Part shown: piece by piece, positions 33,495-44,069 of the stretch
Layout: each line of letters starts with the position of its first letter
Position numbering within the stretch: the first letter of the stretch is position 1
NCBI RefSeq assembly: GCF_000321225.1
Contig: NW_004450266.1
Span: 7,283,245-7,347,244, forward strand
Direction: 5' to 3'
Length of the DNA stretch: 64,000 nucleotides
Origin: Odobenus rosmarus divergens
Taxonomy: Eukaryota; Chordata; Mammalia; Carnivora; Odobenidae
Position numbers and translations under genes: made by a program
The notes under the pieces: model-generated
The model's input: the letters and a program-made list of their open reading frames with translations, nothing else
Told to the model about the DNA's origin: nothing
Databases searched by the model: none

Positions 33495-33855
33495 CATATC
33501 TGAATACCTTTGCCTTTGCTATTCTCTGTGCTCGGGATGCTTTTTCCATCCAACAAATGTCTACTTCTCTTGGAGGCCCCATTCTAAGATCTTCTCTGTA
33601 AAAACTCTTCTCTATAGAGGCAGAATCCATCATACTGTCTGTTCTGTCAAAGCACTACACTTTGCCTTCTTCCATAACATCTACCATGCTGTGATTTGAA
33701 TGGCAGCTCACCATGAATATGTCGGAAGATTCTGAGTTCTTTGATGACAAAGACTGTATCTTTTTCCTCTTTGTAGCACTTTGTATCAGTCCTCAATGTC
33801 TAGGTGAGTGCCTGATGTGTAGGAACAGCTCAATAAATGGCTATTGAATTGAATC
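33495..33855 (+). mobile_element. L2-type LINE, 3' end of the split copy
   Basis: 'cctttgctattctctgtgctc', 'gatgacaaagactgtatc', 'tagcactttgtatcag' and 'ggaacagctcaataaatggc' follow the L2 3' consensus to its end. Confidence 0.8.
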
Positions 33856-34029
33856 GAGCCCAACCCCAAATATTGTGATAGCACTAGATGGCATCACTGG
33901 CAATGGCAGCACTAGGAAGAATAGTAATGCAATTCAGGTTATCATACTCTATAGTTGTAGCATCCATTGACTGTGCATCCTGCCCTTTGCTGTGAATTTT
34001 GGAGGAAACTGAGGATGAAAATCACACAG

Positions 34030-34160
34030 TTATCATATTGACTAACATTAACTGAACATTTACTATGTTGCTAGCTGTGCCTTATGTGTAGTTTCTCATT
34101 TAATCTCTATGCTGAGCCTATGAGTTACAAATTGTTTTATTCCTATTTATAAGAGAGTAG
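34030..34160 (-). mobile_element. MIR fragment
   Basis: 'aactgaacatttactatg', 'tttctcatttaatctctatg' and 'ttattcctatttataaga' are antisense MIR. Confidence 0.65.
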
Positions 34161-34451
34161 GAGTATCTAATCTTATTGAGAAGACAGAATTAATACACTG
34201 AAATATAAGTGATCATGTATATTCTAATACTACATGATACCACAGGAGAATGCACTGGACTAGAGATCCAGGACCTGTTCATTTTCAGTGTGACTTTGAG
34301 ACCTCAGTTTTTATCATCTGTAAAACTGATAGAGGGTCAGACAGGGGTAATTGTCATGGGTCATAATTCTCAGAAAGACTTGTGGCTTTCCATCACTACC
34401 ACCTCTAATGTTTGCTATGAGTTTTGAACTTTCAAAATAGTCATTACCTTG
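34161..34451. other. Single-copy with MIR-like text at 34,245-34,430
   Basis: 'gcactggactagagatccag', 'ttgagacctcagtttttatc' and 'atctgtaaaactgatag' suggest a sense MIR copy, poorly conserved. Confidence 0.45.
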
Positions 34452-34880
34452 TGTTCTAGGTTGAATATTGTTGTCCCAAGTCATGTCTACTTAAAACCTA
34501 TGAAACTGACCTGATTTGGAAATAAGGTCTTACAGGTGTAATTTTCTTAAGATGAGGCCATATTGGATTATGATGGGCCCTCCTCCAATGATTGGTATCT
34601 TATAAGAAAATGGAAATTCGGACACAGAGCGACACAGCCAGGGGAATACCATGTGAAGATGAAGGTAGAGATTGGAGTGATTCAACAACTACAAGCTGTG
34701 GAACACCAAAGATTGCTGGCAACTACCAGAGGCTAGGACAGAGGCATGGAAAAGATTCTCCTCCTGGAGCCTCCAAACAAACACCCACCCTGCCAACACC
34801 CTGATTTCAGATTTCTAGCTTCCAGAGCCAGAAGAGAACACAGATCTGTTGTTTTAAGCCACCCAGTTTGTAGCACTTTG
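34452..34880 (+). mobile_element. MaLR (MLT1-type) LTR
   Basis: It starts 'gtgttctaggttgaatatt' and passes 'atttggaaataaggtctta', 'aagatgaggccatattgg' and 'ccagccagg'-like text. It ends 'cttccagagccagaagaga' then 'ccacccagtttgtagca'. A (GGA)n run follows at 34,881-34,897. Confidence 0.8.
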
Positions 34881-35404
34881 GAGGAGGAGGAGGAGGATTT
34901 TTATGATAATGGTTATAATACTAATGATAATCTATAGACATAGAATCAAATGTCTTTCTGTGGAAGTGTTACTGTATAAACTTAAAATACCTGAGTGCAT
35001 TTTGACCAGTTTCTTTGGGGTGGTCTGGCTTAAAATATAAGATCATATGCTTGACATGCATTTCGCTTGACTGACTTTGAAGATTTCTCAAAAAAAAAAA
35101 AAAAATAGACAGCTGCTTTCCAGGAAAACCCCACATAACCACTGCTTGCGAAAGGTATGCCATACTTCTCAAGGCACCTTGGGCAGAGAAAACAAACAGT
35201 GGTTTATAAATCAGGGCCAAACAAAAATGCCCAAGGCCCGAAGCTAGACCTGTAGCCTCTGATTCGTGAAGAAGTCACTTCTTACAGGGCAACTCTATAT
35301 CCCTGTTTTCCAGGTAAGCAGCAGCAGGGAGTAAATCATTTCAGTGTGGTTAATGATTCTTCAGCCTAAGTAACCCTGGGAAGGCCAGCTAGTACTGCAG
35401 AACC
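34881..35404. other. Single-copy sequence with an A15 run
   Basis: An A-run lies at 35,091-35,105. No element boundary or gene could be identified. Confidence 0.4.
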
Positions 35405-35585
35405 AACCCTTCGAGATTACTTACTGTGTGCGATATATTTTGTAAAGCACATTACATTATCTCATTTAATGCTGAGAAACACAATCACCCAAATCTTACA
35501 GAGGAGGTTTAGAAAATCCAAGCATCTTTCCCCAGGACACAGGATTTGAACCTGGTACTTTGATTTTGGAAACTGAGTTCTTGAC
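35405..35585 (-). mobile_element. MIR fragment
   Basis: 'cattatctcatttaatgctg', 'cttacagaggaggtttaga' and 'caggatttgaacctggtac' are antisense MIR. Confidence 0.7.
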
Positions 35586-37169
35586 TAGAACACTACCCTT
35601 GGTGAATTCTTCACATTTTTTTTTTTCTTACCAGAGAGAAGTGCCAAAGGTAGTTGATGGGCTTCTTCATTAAAGGCCTGATCAACTGTCCTGTCCATCC
35701 ATACATCCCCCATCCAGAGTGAATGAACAGTTTCTTCTATAAAGTTCAAAGAATTTTGTTCTGGCAAGTTCAAAGTATGTGATCTCCCTTCTTTGTTAGC
35801 ACACCTTTCATTCTGGACTGCATTCTTGTGGTTTTATACATAATCAGAATGCCAGTTGAGATTCTCTATCCTTTGACACTCAAAGTTGACTTGAACCCCA
35901 TCCATGGGCAGCGGGAGCCTCAAATCCTTTCCATCTTTCTGATGATTTTGAGTGTGAATGTGTGTGAGAGAGAAACTGAAAGACACTGAGACAGAGAGCA
36001 AGAGACAAAGAGAACATGAATATAGTTTTCTTAGTCCCTTCTGCATCCAAGGTTCAGTTTCTGTTTCATTAATGGATCATCTTACCATTCCTTTGGTCTG
36101 GCTTGGTTCTATAGTACTGCAGATGGGGGACAGAACTTTTCCCCTTGTTTTTCCTTTAACCCATTGCTCACAGGTGTTAGCTGATACAGCCAACTTGCAG
36201 GTTAGAGGTAACAAAGGGGTTTATTCAGCTGGGTTCCTCTCTTCCCTTCCCTTTAGGCCTTTCTGCTTTTCCAGTTTTCCTCTCTACTCATTCTTCCCCA
36301 CCTTCACCCCAGCCCGAGGTCTACTTTGCTATGTCCAAAGATTCAGTGATATGTTCTGCTAAACAATGGGTCCTTTACTCTAGGCCTATTATTTAGCAGA
36401 AATAAAAAACTGGCAGGGACTTTGGAATTTGGGTTCATGCCTCCCCTGCCTATCTTGGTGAGGGCAAGGGAGCAATTTAGGAATGAGATAATCCTGATAT
36501 AAATTTAATTATGTCCCATCCTCTTAGAAAGCAAAAGTGGTTACTGTTAATTTATGCTGTAAATTGCAGTGATTTTTCCCCCCTCCTCTTGGTCACTTGT
36601 CTGTTTCCTCTGCAAGACCACATGCTTCCTTGGGGGAAGGGACTGGGTGGTACCATTCCTGGGTCTCTCTGAGGACCCACCATAGTGTCTGCCGTAGCAT
36701 AAGGGCCCAGAGGGAGCTGGTGGATGGGCTTTGCTTCTCTAGGTAGTCCCTTTCTGGGGAGGTCACCTTCAGAGAATGCAATTTCTTGCTTTGGGCTTTT
36801 ATATAAAGAGGGCAAAAGAATGTAAATAACCGAGAGAGTGTTAAATGGTGGGATATTTTAGGGAATGTTCCCAGGATTACTAGCGTGGACTCCTCTTATC
36901 TCTGCCATTACAGGCCCTGGCATCCTGGCTCCTTTGTTGGAAGCACTGCTTGGTCAGGGTGCCCTATTTGGATCAGTGGGGATTCTTCACCAGGCAAGAG
37001 ATCTCATTCCCTGCAACCCCAGGCGGGCCTGAGTCAGGCACAGGAGGGCCAGGGCAAGCAGCTCCGATGCTGGGAGGTCTCCATGTTAAGTGTCCAACTA
37101 ATAAACACCACTCAGGGGAGGGGATATCCCTTTGATTGATCACAACTTACAGAGAATTCAGAGACTCAA
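35586..37169. other. 1.6 kb of single-copy sequence
   Basis: No gene or repeat was recognised. Frames at 35,958-36,362, 36,552-36,815 and 36,885-37,139 have no family features. 35,960-36,020 is AGAG-rich low-complexity sequence. Confidence 0.4.
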
Positions 37170-37260
37170 AAAGCAGCCCCTGCACTTATTTAGTACCTAC
37201 TACACACTAGGTATCTCTACTGAGCTTTTCTCTTTACCTCAAAATTTAAAAAAAAAAATG
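37170..37260 (-). mobile_element. MIR scrap
   Basis: 'acttatttagtacctactac' followed by 'acactaggtatctctact' resembles the antisense MIR end. Confidence 0.4.
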
Positions 37261-38159
37261 GCTTTGTGAGGCAATTACGCATAAATTCTTTGCCTTTGAA
37301 AGACCTGTTTGGGAAGTTTTATTTAGTATGGTCAGGGAAACAAAACTAACCAAGATTAGAAGCTTGCCGTAGAAGAAATTCTAAGGCACTCAAGGTATTC
37401 AATTCTAAGGCACACTCTAAATCTAGGGCTTCAAGAATAAGAATTTCTGGGGTAGTCTCCAGCTTCTTTGTGTCTGTGGAGTTTTTTCCTTTATTAATGT
37501 ACATATAGTAGTAGTGAGTCTTTGGTGACATTTTTAGATTTGATAAATACAGTATGTGGAATTTGATTTTTGTCGATTATTTTATTATCTAAGTAAATAA
37601 TGTTTTGTCCTTTTTGGTTGTTATTTCTGCTCTCCTAATTCTTCATTGTTTCTGAGTCCTTTTTCATAGGGGGAGAAAATAAAGGTGACATAGTTGGGCT
37701 GCAGTATCTTTTGACTCACAGCAGTGGGCTCCGATGGAAAAAAAAAAAAAAAAATGGAAGGGTTCTGCCCCAGGCCAGGGTCCATGTACAGCGAGTCTGG
37801 GCCATCCCTCCTCATTCCCGTGCCTGTGTCAGACATCACGCATTGATCACCACACTCTTTCCTGTTGAGCTCAGATAAGGGCTCACAATCCTTCTCACTA
37901 TAGCCTGTAGGGCAGTCACTATCAATTACCTGGGCTTGGCATTCACGATAAACCTGTCTGACATCACAAGCCTTCTAGATCCTATTCCTGGGTCAAGCCA
38001 AACCATGCCAAAGCCAAAGGGCTTTGTATTTGTATCCTATTTTCCTTGCATTTGGCAGCTATGCTTTAGGTTTTTATTGAGAAATGATACAAAAACTGCC
38101 TTATGAAACTGTTTTCTGAATTTCTGCAAGGAAGTTGTTAAAGTTATTATTCACTACAT
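37261..38159. other. Single-copy sequence with an A16 run
   Basis: An A-run lies at about 37,739-37,754, preceded by an AATAAA at 37,678-37,683. This combination could be a truncated retrocopy end, but no parent is recognised. Confidence 0.35.
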
Positions 38160-38590
38160 CATTTGGTACACCTCATAAGGACTTTTTTTTTAAACATATC
38201 AACTGCTGTTGTTAATACTCAATACTTTCCATCCTTGAGAAACAGCTCTCTTTCTTCCTCTGGCGATTAACTAACTGGGTCTTCCTTTTGGTTTTGTCCG
38301 CCATGAAGCTCAGAGCCAGATCTGAGAGATCTTTATAGATTTGCTTAGCGTTTATATTTGTGTTCTTTTTCCAGCTCCAATTTTTGACAGGCTTCATATG
38401 TTGTATGAATTCCTCTTTTATATTTCATCACATACTCTGCTTTCACTGTATTATATCTATTCTTATTGTATGGCTTCTTAATGGCCATGGTGAAGTAAAA
38501 AGTGTTAAATTGGGTGGTCAGTCTATCAGGCCCAGAGGAGCTGAGGCAAAGGGAGAAAGATATGGCCAAAGGTTTCATGTAGGTGAATAG
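38160..38590 (-). pseudogene. Candidate degraded retropseudogene, parent not recognised
   Basis: On the minus strand an ATG at 38,488 sits in a strong Kozak-like context (caccATGG) and opens a Lys/Tyr-rich frame (MAIKKPYNKNRYNTVK...) to 38,345. An overlapping frame at 38,212-38,397 continues Lys/Arg-rich ('MADKTKRKTQLVNRQRKK') and stops at 38,212. The two need a frameshift to join. An A9 tract lies 30-40 bases beyond the stop (38,185-38,193). Highly basic paired frames next to an A-run suggest a retrocopy of a small basic protein. I cannot name a parent, and chance frames remain possible. Confidence 0.3.
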
Positions 38591-38629
38591 GCAAGCTCAC
38601 AATACGACTGAAATCGTAGCCCTTCAGAC

Positions 38630-38862
38630 CCAGGTGGCTGTGGTGGGCAGCTTCTACAATGGCACTCACTGATCCTTGCCTTCTGGTCTGCAGCCCCCTG
38701 TGTAATCCCCTCTCCTTTATTGCAGTCTGTGAGAGACGCTGAGCCAGAGGACCCAGTTAAGCCAGTAAACTTTGTTGCTTCAAGGCATTAAGTTTTGAGG
38801 TCATGTTTTTCATCTTGTTTTATTTTGGGGTTTTGTGCAGTAGTAGATAACTAAAATGGTAA
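38630..38862 (+). mobile_element. Old mammalian repeat, family unresolved
   Basis: 'gtggctgtggtgggcagcttc', 'cttctggtctgcagccccc', 'gtgtaatcccctctccttt', 'aggcattaagttttgaggtc' and 'tagtagataactaaaa' match a known old repeat type with an internal deletion. I could not name it safely. Confidence 0.5.
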
Positions 38863-38879
38863 CACATCACAGCTTATGC

Positions 38880-39470
38880 AGGCCTCTCATTTGATTCATA
38901 TGTCAACACTAACAGCTAAGTGTTATTGTCACTCCCAGTGCATAGAGAAGCTTAGAAGGGAGCAATGCCATTGTTAAGTTCATCCAGAGAACAGCAGAGA
39001 ACTTCAGATCAGGTTGTCTGATTCCAAGTCCAGTGCGTTTTGCTTTATGACAATGGGTTCTTAACTCAGGGTAGATAGGAGCTCTGTCGTATGGCAACGG
39101 ACTCGCTAAATTGGTGGAACTTGACAACTTTCATCCGTGTTCTTGTGCTGTGGATACAGGAACATATTCTTTTTAAAGTCTGGAATCTCTGTTGTTCGCT
39201 GGAGTTTTAGTCTTCATATACAAAGTAGGTTGCACAGTGAATATATTCAGTAATTATAATCTTACAACAAACATCTATTGAGAATTTGTGTGTCATTTAT
39301 TTTTACACGTGTTATCTCATTGAATTTATGCCATTGGAGCCTCCGGCTACCCATTGAGGTAGCTTACAGAAAAGGAAGACTGAGTCTTGGAGAGGTTGAA
39401 AGACTTGCCTTCAAAGCCACAAAGACAGGTTTTATACCCTGCTCCGTCCAATGCTAAAGCCCAAGGTTTG
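38880..39470 (-). mobile_element. Two antisense MIR copies (38,880-39,040; 39,265-39,465)
   Basis: The first includes 'taagtgttattgtcactccc' and 'ttgtctgattccaagtccag'. The second includes 'aaacatctattgagaattt', 'gtgttatctcattgaattt' and 'gagaggttgaaagacttgcc'. Confidence 0.65.
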
Positions 39471-40539
39471 ATTGGATTCCCTTTCTGTAGCTAGATTAAT
39501 TCCAGAAAACTAGCAAGTGTGAAAGCAGGGGAAGTTTCCTTCTGAAGTTTTCTCTTTTTGTCAGCGGAAATAATGTCTTCCTGAAGAACCCTAAAACTCT
39601 AAAGAACAAATTCAAACACCTCCTTATACCACTGTTAAAGTTTAGGACTCAGCAGCCACAAAATCCCCATTGTATTCAAGGACATCTTCTTGTCCCCAAG
39701 GGAAAAAGAATAAAGACATTTTGAAATTGGTATCAGCTTCATCTTTAACAGACTCTTCTTCTCAAGGACTTTCACATGTAAACAAGATCATTAAACACTT
39801 AATTTGACATTTATTACCTTTAAATATTCATAAGCTACTGAGTACTGGGAAACACCTACTGCACTGTTCAAGCCTGACTGAGCCTCTCAAAATATGATGT
39901 GCACGTGAATTACTTTCAGGAACCACCAGGAAACCTCACGGTGCGGCTTTCTCTGAAACTTTAATGGCACTCACTAAGTTTATAAATTGTCTTGTTTGCA
40001 AACAAGGTAGTAAACCCAACAAAGCAACCCGTGTCTCATTACACGTGTGAGTAAAATTCTGCTTTTCTTGGAAGGAGTTAACAGAAAGGCATGGGTATTT
40101 CATCTTGATTTTTTTCTCCCAGCCTTTTCCCTTCCCATTGGTTAAGGCACCAAACTCTGAAAGGACTGAAGGCTGGTTCCTTTTCAGTGCTGATAATTGT
40201 GACCGACATTCAGCATCAGTTCTAGGATGTGAGATGGGAAACTGACTTTGCCTGACAGCAAGGAGAAGGAAAATGCATTTTTTTTTTTTTTTTTTTTGTA
40301 CACTGCAAACACTGTCCTATGTAGATGGGGAAAGAAACCTTATACATTGATACACTGGTGAAACTCTGGCTATGCATTGCTTTTTTTCTCTCTGATACTG
40401 AAGTGGAAAATATTACTTGGGTGTGAAGAGCAGTTAGAATCTGCCTAAGGTTGTGGAGATGGTAGGGATGGGGCAGGTGAGAGAAAGATCTAATTTCACT
40501 CTTTATAACTCCTTAGGGCAAAGTCTCATAATATTGTTG
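39471..40539. other. Repeat-free stretch with CNE-like core 39,780-40,080
   Basis: There is no transposon signature over about 1 kb. The core has AT-rich, non-repetitive text with a 16-bp forkhead-like palindrome (39,991-40,006) and an ACACGTGT E-box palindrome (40,041-40,048). A run of about 20 T lies near 40,277. Candidate regulatory DNA by appearance only. Confidence 0.4.
39991..40006. promoter_or_regulatory. Forkhead-like 16-bp palindrome
   Basis: CTTGTTTGCAAACAAG is a perfect palindrome presenting TGTTTGC and GCAAACA, the FOX core, on both strands. Occupancy is inferred, not shown. Confidence 0.35.
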
Positions 40540-40905
40540 ATGCTTCCATGTTGATACTAATCATAGTAATAATCATCACGCCCATTTTATAGGTAAGGAA
40601 ACTGAGTCTCAGGGAGTTTCAATGATTCGTTCAAGGATGCATAGCTGGGAATCAGATTTTTTATTCATTTGACGGAGAGAGAAAGACAGTGAGAGAAGGA
40701 ACAGAAGCAGGGGGAGTGGGAGAGGGAGAAGCAGGCTTCCCGCGGAGCAGGGAGCCTGATGCGGGGCTCGATCCCAGGACCCTGGGACCATGACCTGAGC
40801 CGAAGGCAGATGCTTAATGACTGAGCCACCCAAGCACCCCCATAGCTGGGAATCAAACTCAACTATTCTCACCCTAAGTTTAGGACTCTTTCCACTATAA
40901 ATACC
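40540..40905 (-). mobile_element. MIR split by a SINE
   Basis: 'cattttataggtaaggaaa', 'ctgagtctcagggagtttc' and 'gttcaaggatgcatagctgg' are antisense MIR up to 40,654. After the SINE it resumes 'aaactcaactattctc'. Confidence 0.8.
40655..40840 (-). mobile_element. CAN-type SINE inside a MIR
   Basis: Reading right to left it starts 'ggggtgcttgggtggctca' and ends in a short A-rich tail. A perfect 15-bp target-site duplication CATAGCTGGGAATCA lies at 40,640-40,654 and 40,841-40,855. Confidence 0.95.
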
Positions 40906-41099
40906 TAATTTTAAAAGTTCTGCCCCTGTCTTTTGGGATTTCTGAGCACCCTGTGAAAGAACCAGAGATTCAGAGCATGAATCAGAGAAGACCAAGGGGA
41001 GATATGCTGTCTTCAAGTAGATGGTCAAATGTAGAAGGAATTAGTCCTGGTATGTGTGGTTGGAGATAACAGAATTAGATCAATTAGTAGAAATCCCAG
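40906..41099. other. Single-copy sequence
   Basis: Nothing is recognised. Confidence 0.4.
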
Positions 41100-41325
41100 G
41101 AAGCAGATAAAAAGAAGAATTCTCTAACCAGAAACACTATCCAACAGTAAAATAGGTGAGTGTTAGGCAGTGAGCTTCTTGTTCTGAAAATGTTCCAACA
41201 GAGTCTGTCGGGTCATTTGATTGCGATGCTATGCTTCGGATACCTGTGTTGGGTAAGGAGTCAAACTAGAAGGAGCTCAGATTCGCTGGTATACTGGGTT
41301 GCTGAGTACAGAGGCTTCTGTTACA
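41100..41325 (+). mobile_element. CR1/L3-like ancient LINE fragment
   Basis: 'aacagtaaaataggtgagtg', 'aaaatgttccaacagagtctg', 'gatgctatgcttcggatac' and 'tgtgttgggtaaggagtc' recall the conserved 3' text of mammalian CR1/L3 elements. Confidence 0.55.
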
Positions 41326-41380
41326 GCCCCACCTGATGCTTGATGAAGTGCACTAATGTAAAACTAATATAAAGACATTA

Positions 41381-41585
41381 GGGGCGCCTGGGTGGCTCAG
41401 TCGTTAAGCGTCTGCCTTCGGCTCAGGTCACGATCCCCGGTCCTGGGATCGAGCCCCGCACTGGGCTCCTTGCTCGGTGGGAAGCCTGCTTCTCCCTCTC
41501 CCGCTCCCCGTTATGTTCCCTCTCTTGCTGCCAAATAAATAAATAAATAAAATCTTTAAAAAAATAAACAAACAACAACAAAAAG
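41381..41585 (+). mobile_element. CAN-type SINE
   Basis: It starts 'ggggcgcctgggtggctcag', has the 'ctgccttcggctcagg' head, a CT-rich middle, (AAAT)n and a long A-rich tail with AAC units. No clean target-site duplication could be fixed. Confidence 0.95.
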
Positions 41586-41663
41586 GTTAGGATTTCACAG
41601 GGGTGCTACAGGGTCCTACAAATGCTTGATTTGAATTTGAATTTTAAAAATCTTATTTTTTCT

Positions 41664-42069
41664 GGGGCTCTTGGGTGGCTCAGTCTGTTAAGCATCTGAC
41701 TCTTGATTTCGGCTCAGGTCACGATTTCAGGTTCATTAGATCGAGCCCCATGTCAGGTCCATGCTCAGTGGGGAGTCTGCTCGAGATTTCCTCCCTCTCC
41801 TTCTCTCTCTGCCCCTCATACTACTCTCTATTTTGAAAATAAATAAATAAAATCTTTTAGGGGCACCTGGGTGGCTCAGTGAGTTAAGCGTCTATCTTCA
41901 GCTCAGGTTGTGATCCTGGGATCCTGGGATCGAGCCCTACATTGGGCTCCCTGCTCAGCAGGGAATCTGCTTCTCCCTCTCCCTCTGACTTCCTCCCAGC
42001 TCATGCTCTCTCTCTCAAATAAATAAATAAATAAATAAATAAATCAAATCTTTAAAAAATAAAATCTTT
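41664..42069 (+). mobile_element. CAN-type SINE carrying a second SINE in its tail
   Basis: The host copy runs 41,664-41,858 ('ggggctcttgggtggctcag') and its tail resumes after the nested copy. The pair is flanked by a target-site duplication of about 21 bases (tttaaaaatcttattttt core) at 41,642-41,663 and 42,069-42,091, with one extra T downstream. Confidence 0.93.
41859..42056 (+). mobile_element. CAN-type SINE nested in the preceding SINE
   Basis: It starts 'aggggcacctgggtggctca' and ends with (AAAT)n and an A-run. A perfect 14-bp target-site duplication AAATAAAATCTTTT lies at 41,845-41,858 and 42,057-42,070, so it landed in the A-rich tail of the older copy. Confidence 0.95.
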
Positions 42070-42164
42070 TTTAAAAATCTTATTTTTTTCTAATGAAACA
42101 AGAAAAAAAACTCTTGAAATAGAACCTAAACATACGGAAATTTAGTAAATGATTAAAGGTGGCA

Positions 42165-42440
42165 TTTGAAAAACACAGTTTTCAATACATATTTTGGGAC
42201 AAATGGCTAGCCAGTAAGACAAAAAACATAAAGCTGGATCCCCTTCCTTATTCCTTACATGAAAATAAATTCCAGGTTAATAATAAATTTATACCTTAAA
42301 AATAAATATTAGAAAATATATGTGAAGATAAATACACATAAACACACTAATGCATATACATAACACATATGGTAGGTGAAGGACTGGTTTCCTTAGTCTA
42401 CACAGAGTTTTTTAGTGCATAGTTTGAAGTTCTTACATAT
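42165..42440 (+). mobile_element. Older L1 fragment, ORF2 3' region
   Basis: 'ttgggacaaatggctagcc', 'aaagctggatccccttcct' and 'ttacatgaaaataaattccag' follow L1 ORF2 3' text in sense. The frame is broken. Confidence 0.6.
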
Positions 42441-42510
42441 ATGTTGTAAGGAAAGCTGTAGCTCTATATATCTTGGTTATTAAAAGTCAGGTTTAAAATT
42501 TATGTGGAAC

Positions 42511-42719
42511 AGTGGCGCCTGGGTGGCTCAGTTGGTTAAGCATCTGCCTTTGGCTCAGGTCGTGATCCCAGGGTTCTGGGATCGGGCCCCACATCGGGCT
42601 CCCTGCTCTGCGGGAAGCCTGCTTCTCCCTCTCCCACTCCCCTTGCTTGTGTTCCTTCTCTCGCTGTCTTTCTCTCTCTCTGTCAAATAAATAAATAAAA
42701 TATTAAAATAAAATAAAAT
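42511..42719 (+). mobile_element. CAN-type SINE in L1
   Basis: It starts 'gtggcgcctgggtggctca' and ends in (AAATA)n. A perfect 16-bp target-site duplication AAAATTTATGTGGAAC lies at 42,495-42,510 and 42,720-42,735. The frame at 42,502-42,690 is a translation of the SINE. Confidence 0.96.
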
Positions 42720-42849
42720 AAAATTTATGTGGAACCACAAAAGACCTTGAGTGCCAAAGTGATCTTGACAAAGAACAAAGCTGGAGGTATCACAATCCCA
42801 GATTTGAAGATATACTACAAAGTGATAGTAATCAAAACAGCATATGCTA

Positions 42850-43056
42850 GGGGCACATGGGTGGCCTAGTCAGTTAAACGGCTGACTCTTGATTTGGGTT
42901 CAGGTCATGATCTCAGGGTTGTGAGATTAAGTCCTGTGTTGGGCTCTGTATGCAGAGCAGAGTTTGCTTCAGACTCTCCCTCTGCCCCTCCCCCTGCTCA
43001 TGCTCACTCTCGCTCTCTCTCTCTCTCAAGTAAATAAATAAATATTAGAACAAACA
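42850..43056 (+). mobile_element. CAN-type SINE, more diverged, in L1
   Basis: It starts 'gggcacatgggtggcctag' and has the CT-rich segment and (AAAT)n tail. The L1 text 'acagcatatgcta' before it and 'acagtatgcta' after it form an imperfect target-site duplication. Confidence 0.93.
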
Positions 43057-43234
43057 AACAGTATGCTACTGGCACAAACACAGAAACAGAGATCAAGAGA
43101 ACAGGATAGAGAGCCCAGAAATAAACTGACACCTATATGGTCAATTAATCTATGACAAAGGAGCAAGAATATATGATGGGGAGAGGTGTTGGGACAACTA
43201 GACAACTACATGCAAAGGAACAAAACCGGGCCAT

Positions 43235-44036
43235 TTGTTTATACCCTACATGAAAGTAAACTCAAAATGGGTTAAAGATCTAAAAGTAGGACCTGAAACC
43301 ATAAAACTCTTAAAAGAAAACAACGGCAGTAATCTCTTGGACATCAGTCTTAGCAACATTTTTCTGGATATGTCTCCTCAGGCAAGGAAAACAAAAGCAA
43401 AAATAAACTATTGGGAGCAACCAAACTAAAAAGCTTTTACCTAGTGAAGGAAACCATCAACAAAATGAAAAGGCAATCTATTGAATGGGAGAAGATATTT
43501 ACAAAAGATATATCTGATAAGGGATTAATATCTAAAACATATAAAGAACTCATGCAACTCAACACCAAAAACCTGAATAATCCAATTAAAAATAGGCAGA
43601 GGATCCAAATAGACATTTTCCCAAAGAAGACATACAAATGGCCAGCAGATATATAAAAAGATGCTCAGCATCACTAATCATCAGGGAAATGCAAATAAAA
43701 ACCTCAATGAGATACCACTTCACACGTGTCAAAACAGCTAGTACCAAAAACATAAGAAATAACAAGTGTTGATGAGGATGTGGAGAAAACGGAATCCTTG
43801 TGCACTGTTGGTGGGAATGTAGCCACTGTGGAAAACAGGATGAAGATGTCTCAAAAGATTAAAAATAGAAATACCATACAAGCCAGTAATTCTACTACTG
43901 GGTATTTACCCAAAGAAAATATAAATACTAGTTCAAAAGATACATGCACCCCTATGTTTATTGCAGCATTATTTACAACAGCCAAGGCATGGAAACAACT
44001 CAGAGGCCCATTAGTAGATGAACGGATTAAGAAGTG

Positions 44037-44037
<1 letters not shown>
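43235..44037 (+). pseudogene. Fossil L1 ORF2 C-terminal half
   Basis: Three open pieces lie in different frames. 43,235-43,429 has 'WVKDLKVGPETIKLL'. 43,411-43,656 has 'IEWEKIFTKDISDKGLIS' and 'YKELMQLNTK'. 43,780-44,037 ends 'ERIKK'. They are colinear with the region after the reverse transcriptase of L1 ORF2p. At least two frameshifts separate them, so it is non-functional. Confidence 0.85.

Positions 44038-44038
<1 letters not shown>

Positions 44039-44067
<29 letters not shown>
44039..44067 (+). repeat. (AC)n microsatellite inside L1 ORF2
   Basis: About 14 AC units lie between 'gaagtgat' and 'aatggaataatattc'. Carnivore L1 often has a TA/CA-rich stretch at this point, so the array grew from an L1 seed. 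Confidence 0.95.

Positions 44068-44069
<2 letters not shown>

Noticed and set aside
40609..41028. 139-residue minus-strand frame with a Leu/Pro run
   Set aside because: The 'LLLPLPLPLLLF' type segment is a translation of the CT-rich part of a CAN-type SINE. The same segment appears in frames at 18,849 and 42,502.
41381..43056. CRISPR-like spacing of similar blocks
   Set aside because: The repeated blocks are full SINEs with target-site duplications and A-tails, and this is a mammalian genome.
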